Made by a program: the position numbers and the translations under genes. This document shows positions 18,938 through 29,088 of a DNA stretch of 64,000 nucleotides, in pieces; the stretch's first letter is position 1, and the number at the start of each line of letters is the position of its first letter. The DNA is taken from assembly GCA_013214965.1 (NCBI GenBank), contig JABSRU010000013.1, positions 44,739 to 108,738 on the forward strand, in the 5' to 3' direction. The notes below the pieces were generated by a model. The model had not been told where the DNA came from, did not search any database, and saw only the letters and a program-made list of their open reading frames with translations. Origin of the DNA: Gammaproteobacteria bacterium. GTDB taxonomy: Bacteria; Pseudomonadota; Gammaproteobacteria; Enterobacterales; Psychrobiaceae.

Positions 18938-19651
18938 CTATTTCACGGTGATAGTGACTTTTAGTACTGGGTTCAACCAGCGATGAACGGTATTATTTAA
19001 ATCGCTCAGCCCTGCCATCTGGTCAGCATCGCCTAAGTTACCGCGATGAATGTGAACCATCATGTTCTCTTCACTGTTTGTGACACCAGAACCACCAGTA
19101 CCTGCCATACCGCCTGGATCAGCAGGGATACCTATTGCACCGGGACCACCAGCACCTGCAACAATCAACTCATTATTCACTTCAGTGCCTGCATCATAAG
19201 CATTGACATTAATGGTATATTTCCCTGGCTTTGGTACGGTCCAGCTATCAAGTCCTGCAAAACCATCGTTGGTCGGTAATAACATGGAGACAATTGACAA
19301 CATCGAGCCTTCTGCCGCCTCAATGCTAAAACTAGCCACCATTTTTCCTGGCATCAATAATCCCATGTTGGGATTAGCCACAACCGTGGCACCCGATGCC
19401 GTGGCATTAGTCATTAAGGCAGAGATATCACCACCTTCAGCCATGGCTTGTAACGCATTAGAGGCACTAGTACCCGATTGAAAAAATAAATGATTATCAC
19501 TATGGGTTGCCACTAAAAAAGGGGTAAAGACGATAGCTTGGGTGAGATTGGTTATTTCAATGTCTAAGGTGGCACTGTGTGCCAGGGAACTCGTGCCAAG
19601 GATTAATGCGACGGCAGTTAGTTTGAATGAAGTTTTGTTATTTTTAATCAT
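18938..19651 (-). CDS. Secreted spondin-domain protein
   Basis: ATG at 19651 with GGAAG ahead gives 237 residues; a longer frame start lacks a ribosome site. A signal peptide (MIKNNKTSFKLTAVALILG, cleavage near AHSA-TL) leads into a Spondin_N-type domain: LDIEITNLTQAIVFTPFLVATH, ASNALQAMAEGGD, MLLPTNDGFAGL, YDAGTEVNNE. A Gly/Pro-rich loop (about residues 165-190) follows. Unlike its neighbour it is not a lipoprotein. The pair looks like a duplication that split into a soluble and an anchored form. It is the first gene of the operon with the regulator and kinase. The role is unknown; surface adhesion or ligand binding is a guess. Confidence 0.82.
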   Translation of the reverse strand: MIKNNKTSFKLTAVALILGTSSLAHSATLDIEITNLTQAIVFTPFLVATHSDNHLFFQSGTSASNALQAMAEGGDISALMTNATASGATVVANPNMGLLMPGKMVASFSIEAAEGSMLSIVSMLLPTNDGFAGLDSWTVPKPGKYTINVNAYDAGTEVNNELIVAGAGGPGAIGIPADPGGMAGTGGSGVTNSEENMMVHIHRGNLGDADQMAGLSDLNNTVHRWLNPVLKVTITVK

Positions 19652-19676
19652 GAGATTGCTTCCTATACGTAGTGGA

Positions 19677-19692
19677 TTACTATATTTAGTAA
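19677..19692 (-). promoter_or_regulatory. Candidate operator upstream of the spondin operon
   Basis: TTACTA-tatt-TAGTAA is a perfect 6-bp-arm inverted repeat 26 bases upstream of the first spondin gene. A TATACT -10-like hexamer lies just beyond it on the minus strand. Binding by the operon's own regulator is a guess. Confidence 0.35.
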
Positions 19693-19744
19693 ATAGTATA
19701 AGAAGCAAATATCTCGAATTTATGGCCTAAATATCACAAATTTA

Positions 19745-20470
19745 TCACAGCATAATTAAACGGGTCATAAACTCAGTGGCCAACACTTGAGACACTAAAA
19801 TAAGAAATGTCGCAATCCCTAATAATGTATGGCTTTGCGGGTTACTGGACAACGTTGGTAGTAACCATAAAAACATTCCACCGACTAAAAACCCAATAAA
19901 CCACATAAAATCATTTATTTGATCGCCAGACAATTCAGATGATTGCCCTGTGGTTAAGAGGAACATCATCACGATTAATGTGATGATAGTCGCTGTAACG
20001 CCGATCGCAGGTAGAATTTGATTAAAGACCGGAAAACGATGTTTAGCTTTAACCAGTAATAAGTTCGCTAATACTGAGCCAGCAACGATCATGGGTAACA
20101 CTGATAGCAGACCGCTAAATAGCACAACACCGAGCCCAAAAATGCTTAGGGGAATTAATGAAAAATAGATTGCTTGATCGGGGATCGAACGCTTACCTGG
20201 TAGTTTACCCTGCCAAATACTCAGGAGAATGCCATAAACACTGGCAATAATACCAAATATCAATACCCAAGTCGGTACTGATGACTCAAAGCCCATCATG
20301 ACCGCTAAGCCTAAAATGGTCCAAATGGTGATTAATTCACCTTGAAAACGACTACGTTGCCCGGGACACAATTGCCCTTTTTTTAATAAACAACAAATGA
20401 TCATTAATGCCCAGATTGGCATTAATGACAGTACTGGAAACACCATGTTATAAAAATTATCTGCAACCAA
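19745..20470 (-). CDS. Unknown polytopic membrane protein
   Basis: A 241-residue, very hydrophobic protein with about seven or eight predicted membrane helices and short loops. The only marked hydrophilic stretches are KKGQLCPGQRSRFQGE (about 30-45) and KLPGKRSIPD (about 88-97). I do not recognise the family. It lies 55 bases downstream of the formaldehyde dehydrogenase gene on the same strand, where formylglutathione hydrolase often sits, but nothing in it suggests an enzyme. The gap to the spondin operon is 93 bases. Confidence 0.65.
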   Translation of the reverse strand: MVADNFYNMVFPVLSLMPIWALMIICCLLKKGQLCPGQRSRFQGELITIWTILGLAVMMGFESSVPTWVLIFGIIASVYGILLSIWQGKLPGKRSIPDQAIYFSLIPLSIFGLGVVLFSGLLSVLPMIVAGSVLANLLLVKAKHRFPVFNQILPAIGVTATIITLIVMMFLLTTGQSSELSGDQINDFMWFIGFLVGGMFLWLLPTLSSNPQSHTLLGIATFLILVSQVLATEFMTRLIML

Positions 20471-20525
20471 CTTTTTACTTCCTATCGATAAAAATTGGCG
20501 CAGATTATAACGGAATTATTCAGGT

Positions 20526-21677
<1,152 letters not shown>

Positions 21678-21769
21678 TTAGTTATTTCTAGATAATATAA
21701 CCATTATAAACCACCTGAGATTAATGATAATATGGCAATAATGCAAATAACTATTACTGATGAGTAACA

Positions 21770-22660
21770 ATGCAACCATGGGATGGTATCTGTGAATTTG
21801 TCGCAGTCGCCGAAAATCAAAGTTTTACTAAGGCTAGTCAACGCCTTAAAGTTTCAACAGCTCAAGTCAGTCGACAAATTAGTCAGCTAGAAAATAAGTT
21901 AGCGGTTAAATTATTTTATCGTTCAACCCGCAATGTCTCATTAACCGAAGATGGCTTAATCTATTACCAGCACTGCCGTGCCATTCTTGATGCACTCGAT
22001 ACCGCAGAAACGGCCGTCACGGAGTCTCATGCCGCCCCAAGTGGCAAGATTAGCCTGAGTGCCCCTGTTGCCTATGGTGAGGATACAATCATGCCATTGA
22101 TTAACGACTTTCTCATGATATATCCAGCCATTGACATCTCGGTGGAATTAACCAACCGGCAAGTTGATTTAATTGATGAACGCTATGATTTAGCAATTCG
22201 CTTGGGGCATTTACCCTCATCAAGCTTAATTGCACGCAAGTTATCCCAACGGCGTATTATTACGTGCGCCGCCCCTAGCTACTTATCGAGTCATTCAACC
22301 CCAACTCATATCGAACAACTGACCCATCATAATTGCCTACTAGGCACCATTGATCAATGGCGCTTCATGGTTGAAGGCAAGAGTACTACTAGTGATAAAT
22401 TTCATAAAATCACCGGTAATATGCGCTGTAATAGTGGTCGTTCATTACTCGATGCCGCATTGAAAGGATTAGGCGTGGTGCAATTGCCTGATTACTATGT
22501 CAATCAGTATATATCCCGAGGCCAGCTGGTAGTGATTTTGGAGCAATACCAGACCAACAGTGAAGGAATTTGGGCTATTTACCCCCAAAACCGTCATTTA
22601 TCTCAAAAAATCAGTTTACTGATTGATTTTTTAACCAAAGAGTTGACGAGAACGGTTTAA
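21770..22660 (+). CDS. LysR-family transcriptional regulator
   Basis: A 296-residue LysR protein. The N-terminal winged helix (FVAVAENQSFTKASQRLKVSTAQVSRQISQ, split here only as a name) spans about residues 10-60. The effector domain opens SGKISLSAPVAYGEDTI. It is divergent from frmA and is probably its formaldehyde or nitrosative-stress regulator; this is inferred from position only. Its last 30 bases overlap the end of the convergent permease gene. Confidence 0.88.
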   Translation: MQPWDGICEFVAVAENQSFTKASQRLKVSTAQVSRQISQLENKLAVKLFYRSTRNVSLTEDGLIYYQHCRAILDALDTAETAVTESHAAPSGKISLSAPVAYGEDTIMPLINDFLMIYPAIDISVELTNRQVDLIDERYDLAIRLGHLPSSSLIARKLSQRRIITCAAPSYLSSHSTPTHIEQLTHHNCLLGTIDQWRFMVEGKSTTSDKFHKITGNMRCNSGRSLLDAALKGLGVVQLPDYYVNQYISRGQLVVILEQYQTNSEGIWAIYPQNRHLSQKISLLIDFLTKELTRTV

Positions 22661-24103
22661 TCTTGATGCGCAATAGCTCACAATCATATTTAGCAGTGCA
22701 GACGCCAGAATAAGCATCATCGCGACATCAAAGAACATCGCTTCAAAGGCCGAGTCAATATAAAACCCTAAGGTGGTGACGCCTAAGATCCCCAACATTG
22801 CACTTTCTCTCAGAATAATCTCAAATCGATAACACAAAAATGCGATAAAACTGGGATATATTCGGGGCTGTAACTCATAAGCCCACAGGTTGAGGCCACT
22901 GCTTTTGTCGTGTCTTAAGGGCAGCTGATCGGCGGTTCTCGCTAATAAGTAAGCAATGATAGCGCTATTGTGTAATGCTAGGGCAATGATGGCCGGCAGC
23001 ATTGACGGCCCAATCACCAACATCACCATAAAGGCAATAATAAGTTCAGGGGTCGATCGCAACACAATCAACAGGCCATGACCCACCATATAACCGCGTC
23101 GACAAATGGCTTTGCTCGCCAACGGCCACAATATTAGCGTCAATACTGCACTTAACAATAAAGCGGCGAATGATAACATTAGAGTCGCCCATCCCCCGTT
23201 AAAGACTTGCTGCGCGACATCAACCCACCAACTATGCCATTCCTGCCAATCTATCAATGTACTGCGCAATGGTGAGGGAACAATATCTTCACTGATAAAG
23301 CGCCAAATATATTGCCATTCAATGGATAATTTCCAAGGTAAATATAGTATTGCTAACACGAGGTAAACCGGTATTAGCATGGCTTTAAGCCAATATTTAA
23401 TCGTCGCAATCACCCCATAAAACAGTAACAATAGCCCACCAGCCTGATGGTATAACCCTTGACTAAAGGCGGTTTCCAAATAATAACCAATGGTTGGTAA
23501 ACCGATAAACCCTAACACCGTCGCACTTCTTAGTCCGCATTCAAACCGATAACGGGTATAACGGGTTAGCGCAGGCCAACATTGAGCAACGCCACCATAT
23601 AACCATTTTGATACCCCACTAACACGGCCACAGAAAGCCTGATTAAAATCGACAGAGCCTTGATCTAAAATATCGCGATATACCCGCGCGAAAGTGCCAG
23701 CGTATGGCAGCGCTATTGCTAAGACTCCGGTTAGTGATGACAAGCCAAATATTTGGAGAAAAATCAGTGCCCAAAACAACTCATGAATAGAACGAACAAA
23801 GGTACAAATACCATTGACCCACCACAAATGATGAAAAGGTGATATTGCTAACCCGACGATTGCCGATAAGCAGATTGCCACTAGTGCAAAACAAAGCGTG
23901 GTGGCAATGGTTGCGATTAAATCTTCGGTTTGTGACAAATCCGGCGTTAGGATGCCCCAAAATATTCGGCTTAATTCATCAACGGGATCGGTCTGACTCA
24001 ATTCAATATCAGCCAGCATAAATGCTAAAATCCCAATGCATGCCAACCATAAACTAAATCGACGATAACCGCTTGCTGTCGACCTCTGATTAATCACAAG
24101 CAT
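22631..24103 (-). CDS. Fused double PhnE-type ABC transporter permease
   Basis: A 490-residue inner-membrane protein with two BPD_transp_1 units in one chain. The first (about 60-250) carries the coupling loop around YRYRFECGLRSATVLGFIG, and the second (about 290-485) around CYRFEIILRESAMLGILG. Typical PhnE proteins are 250-290 residues and work as dimers, so this is a natural fusion of both subunits. It overlaps the ATPase gene by 14 bases. It would form the import channel for the substrate bound by the upstream PhnD-like protein. Confidence 0.85.
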   Translation of the reverse strand: MLVINQRSTASGYRRFSLWLACIGILAFMLADIELSQTDPVDELSRIFWGILTPDLSQTEDLIATIATTLCFALVAICLSAIVGLAISPFHHLWWVNGICTFVRSIHELFWALIFLQIFGLSSLTGVLAIALPYAGTFARVYRDILDQGSVDFNQAFCGRVSGVSKWLYGGVAQCWPALTRYTRYRFECGLRSATVLGFIGLPTIGYYLETAFSQGLYHQAGGLLLLFYGVIATIKYWLKAMLIPVYLVLAILYLPWKLSIEWQYIWRFISEDIVPSPLRSTLIDWQEWHSWWVDVAQQVFNGGWATLMLSFAALLLSAVLTLILWPLASKAICRRGYMVGHGLLIVLRSTPELIIAFMVMLVIGPSMLPAIIALALHNSAIIAYLLARTADQLPLRHDKSSGLNLWAYELQPRIYPSFIAFLCYRFEIILRESAMLGILGVTTLGFYIDSAFEAMFFDVAMMLILASALLNMIVSYCASRLNRSRQLFG

Positions 24104-24788
24104 GCACTGGACTGGATTGATAAATTGTTAATAGCTGTTGCGATGTTAATTGCTCACTTGGGCAGTCGTAAACAATTTTACCAGCGCCAATCGCAATAAT
24201 CCGGTCGAAGTGTTCAAGCGCCATCTGGTGATTATGTAACGCGACAATCACCGTTTGATGACGTGACTTAATCAATTTAAGTAAGTTAACCCCTTGGACG
24301 GGATCAATATTCGAAAAGGGTTCATCACCGATAAAAATAGTTTTTTGTTGGTATAACGTCCGTGCAATCGCGGTGCGTTGTTGCTGACCACCGGATAACT
24401 TATCAACCGATACTTTTATTTTATCAGCCAAGCCCAATAATTGAGCGAGCTTGAATACTTGCTGCCAAGGTGATTTTAGTGGCTTAACTAAATTAGCCAA
24501 ATTATAGAAAAAAGAATGATGTTGTAATTGCCCCATATAAATATTGTGATAAACACTCAAACTCGTCACTAGCATTGAATGTTGGGGACATAGAGCAACT
24601 TCATTGGGTTGCTGTTGATACAGCGTATTAAGCAATGATGATTTACCACTGCCACTAACGCCAACAATGGCAACCGATTCGCCAGGAGTAATGGTTAAAC
24701 TGACCCCGGCCAATACCGGATGTCCTGCATAACCGATATCCTGTGCAGACAGCTCAAATTTTACTGTGGGTTGAGCCTCTTTCATCAC
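24090..24788 (-). CDS. PhnC-like ABC transporter ATPase
   Basis: A 232-residue ATPase. Walker A is GVSGSGKSSLLNTL, signature KLSGGQQQRTAIAR, Walker B IFIGDEPFSNID, and the switch His is in VALHNHQ. The start is a GTG at 24788 or the ATG three bases on, directly after the phnD-like stop. The insertion around residues 85-110 is longer than in general ATPases and fits the PhnC branch. It drives the fused permease encoded next. Confidence 0.85.
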   Translation of the reverse strand: MMKEAQPTVKFELSAQDIGYAGHPVLAGVSLTITPGESVAIVGVSGSGKSSLLNTLYQQQPNEVALCPQHSMLVTSLSVYHNIYMGQLQHHSFFYNLANLVKPLKSPWQQVFKLAQLLGLADKIKVSVDKLSGGQQQRTAIARTLYQQKTIFIGDEPFSNIDPVQGVNLLKLIKSRHQTVIVALHNHQMALEHFDRIIAIGAGKIVYDCPSEQLTSQQLLTIYQSSPVHACD

Positions 24789-25640
24789 TTACAATAACTT
24801 AATGGCTTTAGCGACTTGTTTAACCGAGTCATAATCAGCATTGGTGGCTGGTACAAATTTTTGACGAGGAAAGCTCTTTAATAAATCAGGATCATCCATC
24901 GTCAATAAAGCATCGGTAACACGCTCAATAAACCGCTTACCGAAACGTTGCTCAACATCACCGCGAATAGTCCATTGATAATCAGGATACGTCGGCGTCG
25001 TCCAAATAACATTTACTTTATTTAAATCAATTTTACCGCTCGCAAGTTCTTGCTCCCACACCGCATAATTGACCACGCCAACTTGCCAAGCACCAGATTG
25101 CACTAATGCAATCGTGCGAGAATGATCACCACTAAAACCGACCCGGTTAAATATTTTATTCGGCGGTTGGTTAAACCGTTGCCGCAAAAAATACTCTGGC
25201 ATTAAACGGCCAGACGTTGAGCCCTTAGAACCAAAAGTAAAACTGCTGTCAGCGATATTCAACGGCAGTTGACCAGCCAATTTAAAGCCAGTCGAATGAT
25301 GAGCAATAAAATAGCTTTTAAAAAATTGATCCTCATAACCTTGGGCAATAGCTACAGAGTTAGGTACTAAATGGCGAGCTTTAACACCCGATAAGCCACC
25401 AAACCATGCTAACTGCACCTGATTGTTCCGAAACGCAGTAATTGCCGCACTGTATGATTTCACTGGCACATATCTGACATCCACATTCAATTGTTGTGAC
25501 AAATACTCGGCAACCTTACCAAAGCGGGTGTTTAGTTGTGTTTCATCTTGATCGGGAATCGCGGTGAACGTAAAAGTAGTCGCATTAGCGCCAAAAACGA
25601 GCAACCAAGCGCAGACAATAAAAAATATACTTTTCATCAT
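24789..25640 (-). CDS. PhnD-like periplasmic binding protein (phosphonate/phosphite or selenate type)
   Basis: A 283-residue protein with a signal peptide (about 1-20, ending ANA-TT). The mature part opens FTAIPDQDETQL, then RFGKVAEYLSQQL, VQLAWFGGLSGVKARHL, QFFKSYFIAHHSTGF and SFTFGSKGSTSGRLMP, the last being the family anion-binding segment. From memory, this wording resembles the subgroup annotated 'putative selenate ABC transporter substrate-binding protein' more than classic PhnD. No selD, phn, ptx or htx gene is in the window. The substrate should be regarded as an unidentified oxyanion. Confidence 0.75.
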   Translation of the reverse strand: MMKSIFFIVCAWLLVFGANATTFTFTAIPDQDETQLNTRFGKVAEYLSQQLNVDVRYVPVKSYSAAITAFRNNQVQLAWFGGLSGVKARHLVPNSVAIAQGYEDQFFKSYFIAHHSTGFKLAGQLPLNIADSSFTFGSKGSTSGRLMPEYFLRQRFNQPPNKIFNRVGFSGDHSRTIALVQSGAWQVGVVNYAVWEQELASGKIDLNKVNVIWTTPTYPDYQWTIRGDVEQRFGKRFIERVTDALLTMDDPDLLKSFPRQKFVPATNADYDSVKQVAKAIKLL

Positions 25641-26255
25641 TTACAACGCTGACAAATATTTTACTAAACCAAAAAAATCCGTGTCAGGACCCGCAGTCAC
25701 CAGATATTTACCATTAACAATAATTGCTGGCACTCCCTTTAATTGATTCGCCGCCATCTCTTTAACATTTTCAGCAACACGGGCTGAGATTTTAGCGTTA
25801 GTATTAATCAATTCGAAAAAGCTGGGTGGCTCAATCTCAATACTCTGTAAAAATTCACTAATCACTTGTTTATTAGGTAATACTTGCTTGCCTCGATACA
25901 AGTCAAATAACTGAGGTAAATGAGCCAACTTATTAAGATGTTCCAGTCCATAAAATATCTTGGCATCCAAAGTCCAACGCGCCCCGCCGCCTGCAGGTCG
26001 TTTAATCACTTTAAAATCAGGATTAGCTGACAAGAAATGTTCGAGCGGTTGTTCAAATGCCTGACAGTGCGGGCAACCAAGCCAAAAATATTCAATAATA
26101 AAAGGAGTGCTTAGTTTATCAACGCCAATTCCCGATACCACACGGTAATCAATACCTTCTTTATAAAGCACCTGGGTCTCAGCATTCTTTGGCTCTGGAG
26201 TACAAGCCAATAAGCCGAAGATAAGTGACAACCCTAACAATAAATTTTTAAACAT
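25641..26255 (-). CDS. DsbA-like thiol-disulfide lipoprotein
   Basis: ATG at 26255 with GAGG ahead gives 204 residues; a TTG four codons earlier is weaker. A lipoprotein signal (LSLIFGLLAC) leads into a DsbA fold with active site WLGCPHCQ (CPHC, as in E. coli DsbA) and the cis-Pro loop KGVPAIIV. It would oxidise or reduce periplasmic thiols while tethered to a membrane. It is directly followed by the PhnD-like gene with no gap, so it belongs to the transporter operon. A redox step on the substrate or binding protein is possible but unproven. Confidence 0.82.
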   Translation of the reverse strand: MFKNLLLGLSLIFGLLACTPEPKNAETQVLYKEGIDYRVVSGIGVDKLSTPFIIEYFWLGCPHCQAFEQPLEHFLSANPDFKVIKRPAGGGARWTLDAKIFYGLEHLNKLAHLPQLFDLYRGKQVLPNKQVISEFLQSIEIEPPSFFELINTNAKISARVAENVKEMAANQLKGVPAIIVNGKYLVTAGPDTDFFGLVKYLSAL

Positions 26256-26370
26256 TCTAAGCCTCAATAGCCTAAGTAACCGAAATTAGCGCGATTATAG
26301 GACTTTTACCCAATGAAATGAACCTTTATTCATTATTGTTGCCTACTGAGTAACAATTAAAGGAGATTAT

Positions 26371-27024
26371 ATGTTTAAAGTCAAAAAGCTACTGCAACAA
26401 AACAAAGGATTTATCTTATTTATTATCTTGATGAGCGTGTTTCGAAGTGCTATTGCTGATTGGAATTCTGTCCCCTCGGGTTCCATGAAACCAACCATTG
26501 AGATTGGCGATCGAATCGGTATTAACAAACTTGCTTATGACATAAAAATACCATTTATTAACCACTCACTGTTAAGACTTAGTGAACCACAACGTGGCGA
26601 TATTATCGTCTTCGAATCAAAAGCAGCGGATACTCGGATGGTTAAACGCGTCATCGGCCAACCGGGGGATCGTATCGCAATGATTAACAATCAACTAATC
26701 ATTAATGGTCAACCGGTTCAATACATCGATCAAACATCCAACGCTGACAAATTGATCCTCAGTGAAAATTTACCCAACAATCCCCATTTGATTGCATTAA
26801 TCAAAGATCGCGCTAGCCGTTATGATTCATTTGATCTCGTTGTTGTACCACCAGATAGCTATTTGGTATTAGGAGATAACCGACGTAACAGCAGTGACTC
26901 TCGGGTTTACGGTTTTATTCCTCGGGCAGAAATAATTGGCAGAGCGGAAAATGTCGTGCTGTCTTTTAATCCTGACAATTACTTCATTCCCCGCGCTAAT
27001 CGAGTGTGGCAACCTTTACTTTAA
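26371..27024 (+). CDS. lepB: Signal peptidase I, short single-helix form
   Basis: A 217-residue S26 peptidase with AAAGGAG before the ATG. One membrane helix (about 13-29) is followed by the Ser nucleophile in SVPSGSMKPT (near 37) and the general-base Lys in TRMVKRVIGQPGD (near 91), then GDNRRNSSDSRVYG. E. coli LepB is 324 residues with two helices, and its gene sits with lepA/rnc; this short copy stands alone. It is probably a second signal peptidase I. The symbol reflects family, not orthology. Confidence 0.85.
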   Translation: MFKVKKLLQQNKGFILFIILMSVFRSAIADWNSVPSGSMKPTIEIGDRIGINKLAYDIKIPFINHSLLRLSEPQRGDIIVFESKAADTRMVKRVIGQPGDRIAMINNQLIINGQPVQYIDQTSNADKLILSENLPNNPHLIALIKDRASRYDSFDLVVVPPDSYLVLGDNRRNSSDSRVYGFIPRAEIIGRAENVVLSFNPDNYFIPRANRVWQPLL

Positions 27025-27891
27025 TCACTCATTGGCATCGGCAATGCGCTGGATCCGCGCTTGTTCTTCATCGAAAGCTGCATTAATTTCATGAAGTACA
27101 GAGTCAACATCGGCGATAGACGTGTCGGCATCAACATGGCCGGTTAATATAGTATCTGGGGTTAATTTACCTTGCTGATAAAGCCCCCACATTTCTTTAG
27201 CATAATCTGTTTGCAATAATTGAGGCGCGAATTGGCTATAGTAGGTCCGCATATTATTAACGTCACGGGTCAGCATTGCCTTGGCATTATTGTTGGCACT
27301 GGCATCAACCGCCTGTGGCAAATCAATAATCACCGGACCATACTCGTCCACTAAAACATTAAATTCGGACAAATCACCGTGGATAACTCCTGCACAGAGC
27401 ATTCTTACGATATAAACTATCATCAATTCAAAGTCTTCGTTCGCTTGTGTTTCATCCATCATCACATCATTTAAACGTGGCGCAACATCACCCTCCTCAT
27501 CGGTGATAAGTTCCATTAACAACACACCATCGAAACAACCAAAAGGTTTTGGGACTCTCACTGCAGCATCAGCTAATTTATACAAGGCATCAACTTCGGC
27601 ATTCTGCCATGATTTCTCTTGTTGTTCCCGGCCGTACTTTGAACCTTTCTCCATTGCTCTGGAACGACGGCTATTACGGCTTTTTCGCCCTTCTTGATAT
27701 TGTGCTGCCTTTTTAAAACTCCGTTTAATCGCTTCTTTATAAACTTTAGCGCAACGAATCTCTTCACCGCAGCGCACCATATAAACAGTCGCTTCTTTGC
27801 CACTCATTAATTGGCTGATAACTTCGTCAACCAAACCGTCTTCAACTAACGGTTGTATTCGTTTAGGTATTTTCATAGTGCCGTTATACAT
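27025..27891 (-). CDS. RIO-family serine kinase
   Basis: A 288-residue RIO1-type kinase. SGKEATVYMVR is the ATP loop, CAKVYK holds the catalytic Lys, VIHGDLSEFNVLVD is the catalytic loop, and IIDLPQAVD the metal loop. An Arg/Lys-rich insert with RKSRNSRRSR (about 68-78) could bind RNA. An ATG five codons on (27876) matches the usual bacterial start MKxPKRI; the 27891 ATG has GAG 7 bases upstream. Eukaryotic RIO kinases act in ribosome maturation; the bacterial substrate is unknown. Confidence 0.88.
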   Translation of the reverse strand: MYNGTMKIPKRIQPLVEDGLVDEVISQLMSGKEATVYMVRCGEEIRCAKVYKEAIKRSFKKAAQYQEGRKSRNSRRSRAMEKGSKYGREQQEKSWQNAEVDALYKLADAAVRVPKPFGCFDGVLLMELITDEEGDVAPRLNDVMMDETQANEDFELMIVYIVRMLCAGVIHGDLSEFNVLVDEYGPVIIDLPQAVDASANNNAKAMLTRDVNNMRTYYSQFAPQLLQTDYAKEMWGLYQQGKLTPDTILTGHVDADTSIADVDSVLHEINAAFDEEQARIQRIADANE

Positions 27892-27956
27892 GAGTTAGCT
27901 CGTCCATGATATAAAAGAACTAATATATTTTATTTTGGCCCTACAAGGATATGAGA

Positions 27957-28493
27957 GTGAATATCGAGACAACGCGTTTAACCTTAACAACCATGAACAA
28001 TGAAGACTGGCCTATATTTGAAAAACTATATCAAAACCAGGATATTATAAAGTTCGTCAGTGACGGTTTGAGCCCAGAACAAGTCAACGATAAATTCTTA
28101 TCACGAATGACTAACTGGCACATAGAATCAGAGCAATGGTTAACCTTAGTGATCAGAGACAAAGTCACGGATCAAGCCATCGGCATCATAGGGATAATTG
28201 CCCAGTGGCTACCTTATCGTCAATCTGAAATCGGCTTTTTATTATTTCCGCAATTTCACGGCCAAGGTTTGGCAAAAGAGGCAGCATCAGCACTGCTTAA
28301 TTTTGTGTTTAATGACTGTGGTTTTCATAAAGTGACAGCTTGCGTGGTCGATGGTAACAATGCTTCTATCAAACTGTTACAGTCCCTTGGATTTGTCCAT
28401 GAAGGCTGCTTGCGTGAGGGAATTAAACTACGAGGGCAATGGTATAATGATATTAGATTGGGGTTGCTTCATCATGAATATCAATCGATATAA
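27957..28493 (+). CDS. RimJ/RimL-type GNAT acetyltransferase
   Basis: The GTG at 27957 has AAGGA at 7-base spacing and gives 178 residues. An ATG two codons earlier stands only one base from the same AAGGA, too close to be used. The GNAT fold is clear: ETTRLTLTTM, EIGFLLFPQFHGQGLAKEA (acetyl-CoA loop), FHKVTACVVDGNNASIKLLQSLGF. It would transfer acetyl groups to a protein N-terminus or small amine; the substrate is unknown. A MITE-like element begins 5 bases past its stop. Confidence 0.85.
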   Translation: MNIETTRLTLTTMNNEDWPIFEKLYQNQDIIKFVSDGLSPEQVNDKFLSRMTNWHIESEQWLTLVIRDKVTDQAIGIIGIIAQWLPYRQSEIGFLLFPQFHGQGLAKEAASALLNFVFNDCGFHKVTACVVDGNNASIKLLQSLGFVHEGCLREGIKLRGQWYNDIRLGLLHHEYQSI

Positions 28494-28497
28494 TTAA

Positions 28498-28729
28498 TTA
28501 ACCTGAACTCGGGATAAAGAGCTTTGTATCAAGATGAGATATAAGATGTTTTAATTTTAAAGTCTGTAATTAAAAACAAAACATCAGCTCGTGTGACCCA
28601 GTGACGAGATTTAGGTGGGTATCAAGGCATTTTTACGAGCGAATAGCTGGCTATTTCGAATAAAAATAACGCCGATAACCATTTAAATAGCGTTATTGGG
28701 TAAAGTTTCTTATCCCGAGCTCAGGTTAA
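28498..28729. mobile_element. MITE-like element with 28-bp terminal inverted repeats
   Basis: The left end opens TTAACCTGAACTCGGGATAA and the right end, reverse-complemented, TTAACCTGAGCTCGGGATAA. Over 28 bases the ends match at 24. The element is 232 bp and has no coding frame. The outermost TTAA on each side could be a target-site duplication, leaving CCTGA...TCAGG as true ends. The interior has further self-complementary stretches (around 28628-28667 and 28669-28695). It fits a non-autonomous element moved by a transposase elsewhere. I cannot name the family. Confidence 0.75.
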
Positions 28730-29088
28730 CTAGACTGGAGGGTATTTACAGTCGGTAAAATATTTTTGCACATTGACTGCGACAATGATCCAGTCAATGC
28801 ATGGTTGAGAGAAATAATTATCAATACTCTTCGAGAGACATCACCTTACGTATCACCCATGAGTTCGCGAAAATAGACATCACAAATAACCCCTACCATA
28901 ACAACGAAAAACACACTTTAGGGTATTAAATAGAGTAAACTACACCCAAACTGTGAAAACGCTGTACCTAAAACGTGAAAAACTACACAAAATATAGCTT
29001 TAAGGGATTAAAAATCACGTATTTGTTGTAGATCTTCAATTAAGTATACCAAAAGCCAAACATAAAAGTTAAAAAGGTTATAAGTCAA
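28730..29088. other. Intergenic region upstream of ylqF, no gene seen
   Basis: AT-rich DNA with many stops in all frames. It should hold the ylqF promoter, but no convincing -35/-10 pair was found. AAGG lies about 12 bases before the ylqF ATG. Short repeats of GTGAAAA (28952-28980) are present; no structured RNA was recognised. Confidence 0.4.

Noticed and set aside
28498..29088. CRISPR array or structured RNA in the 595-bp gap
   Set aside because: No regularly spaced repeats; the repeat structure is a single pair of terminal inverted repeats.
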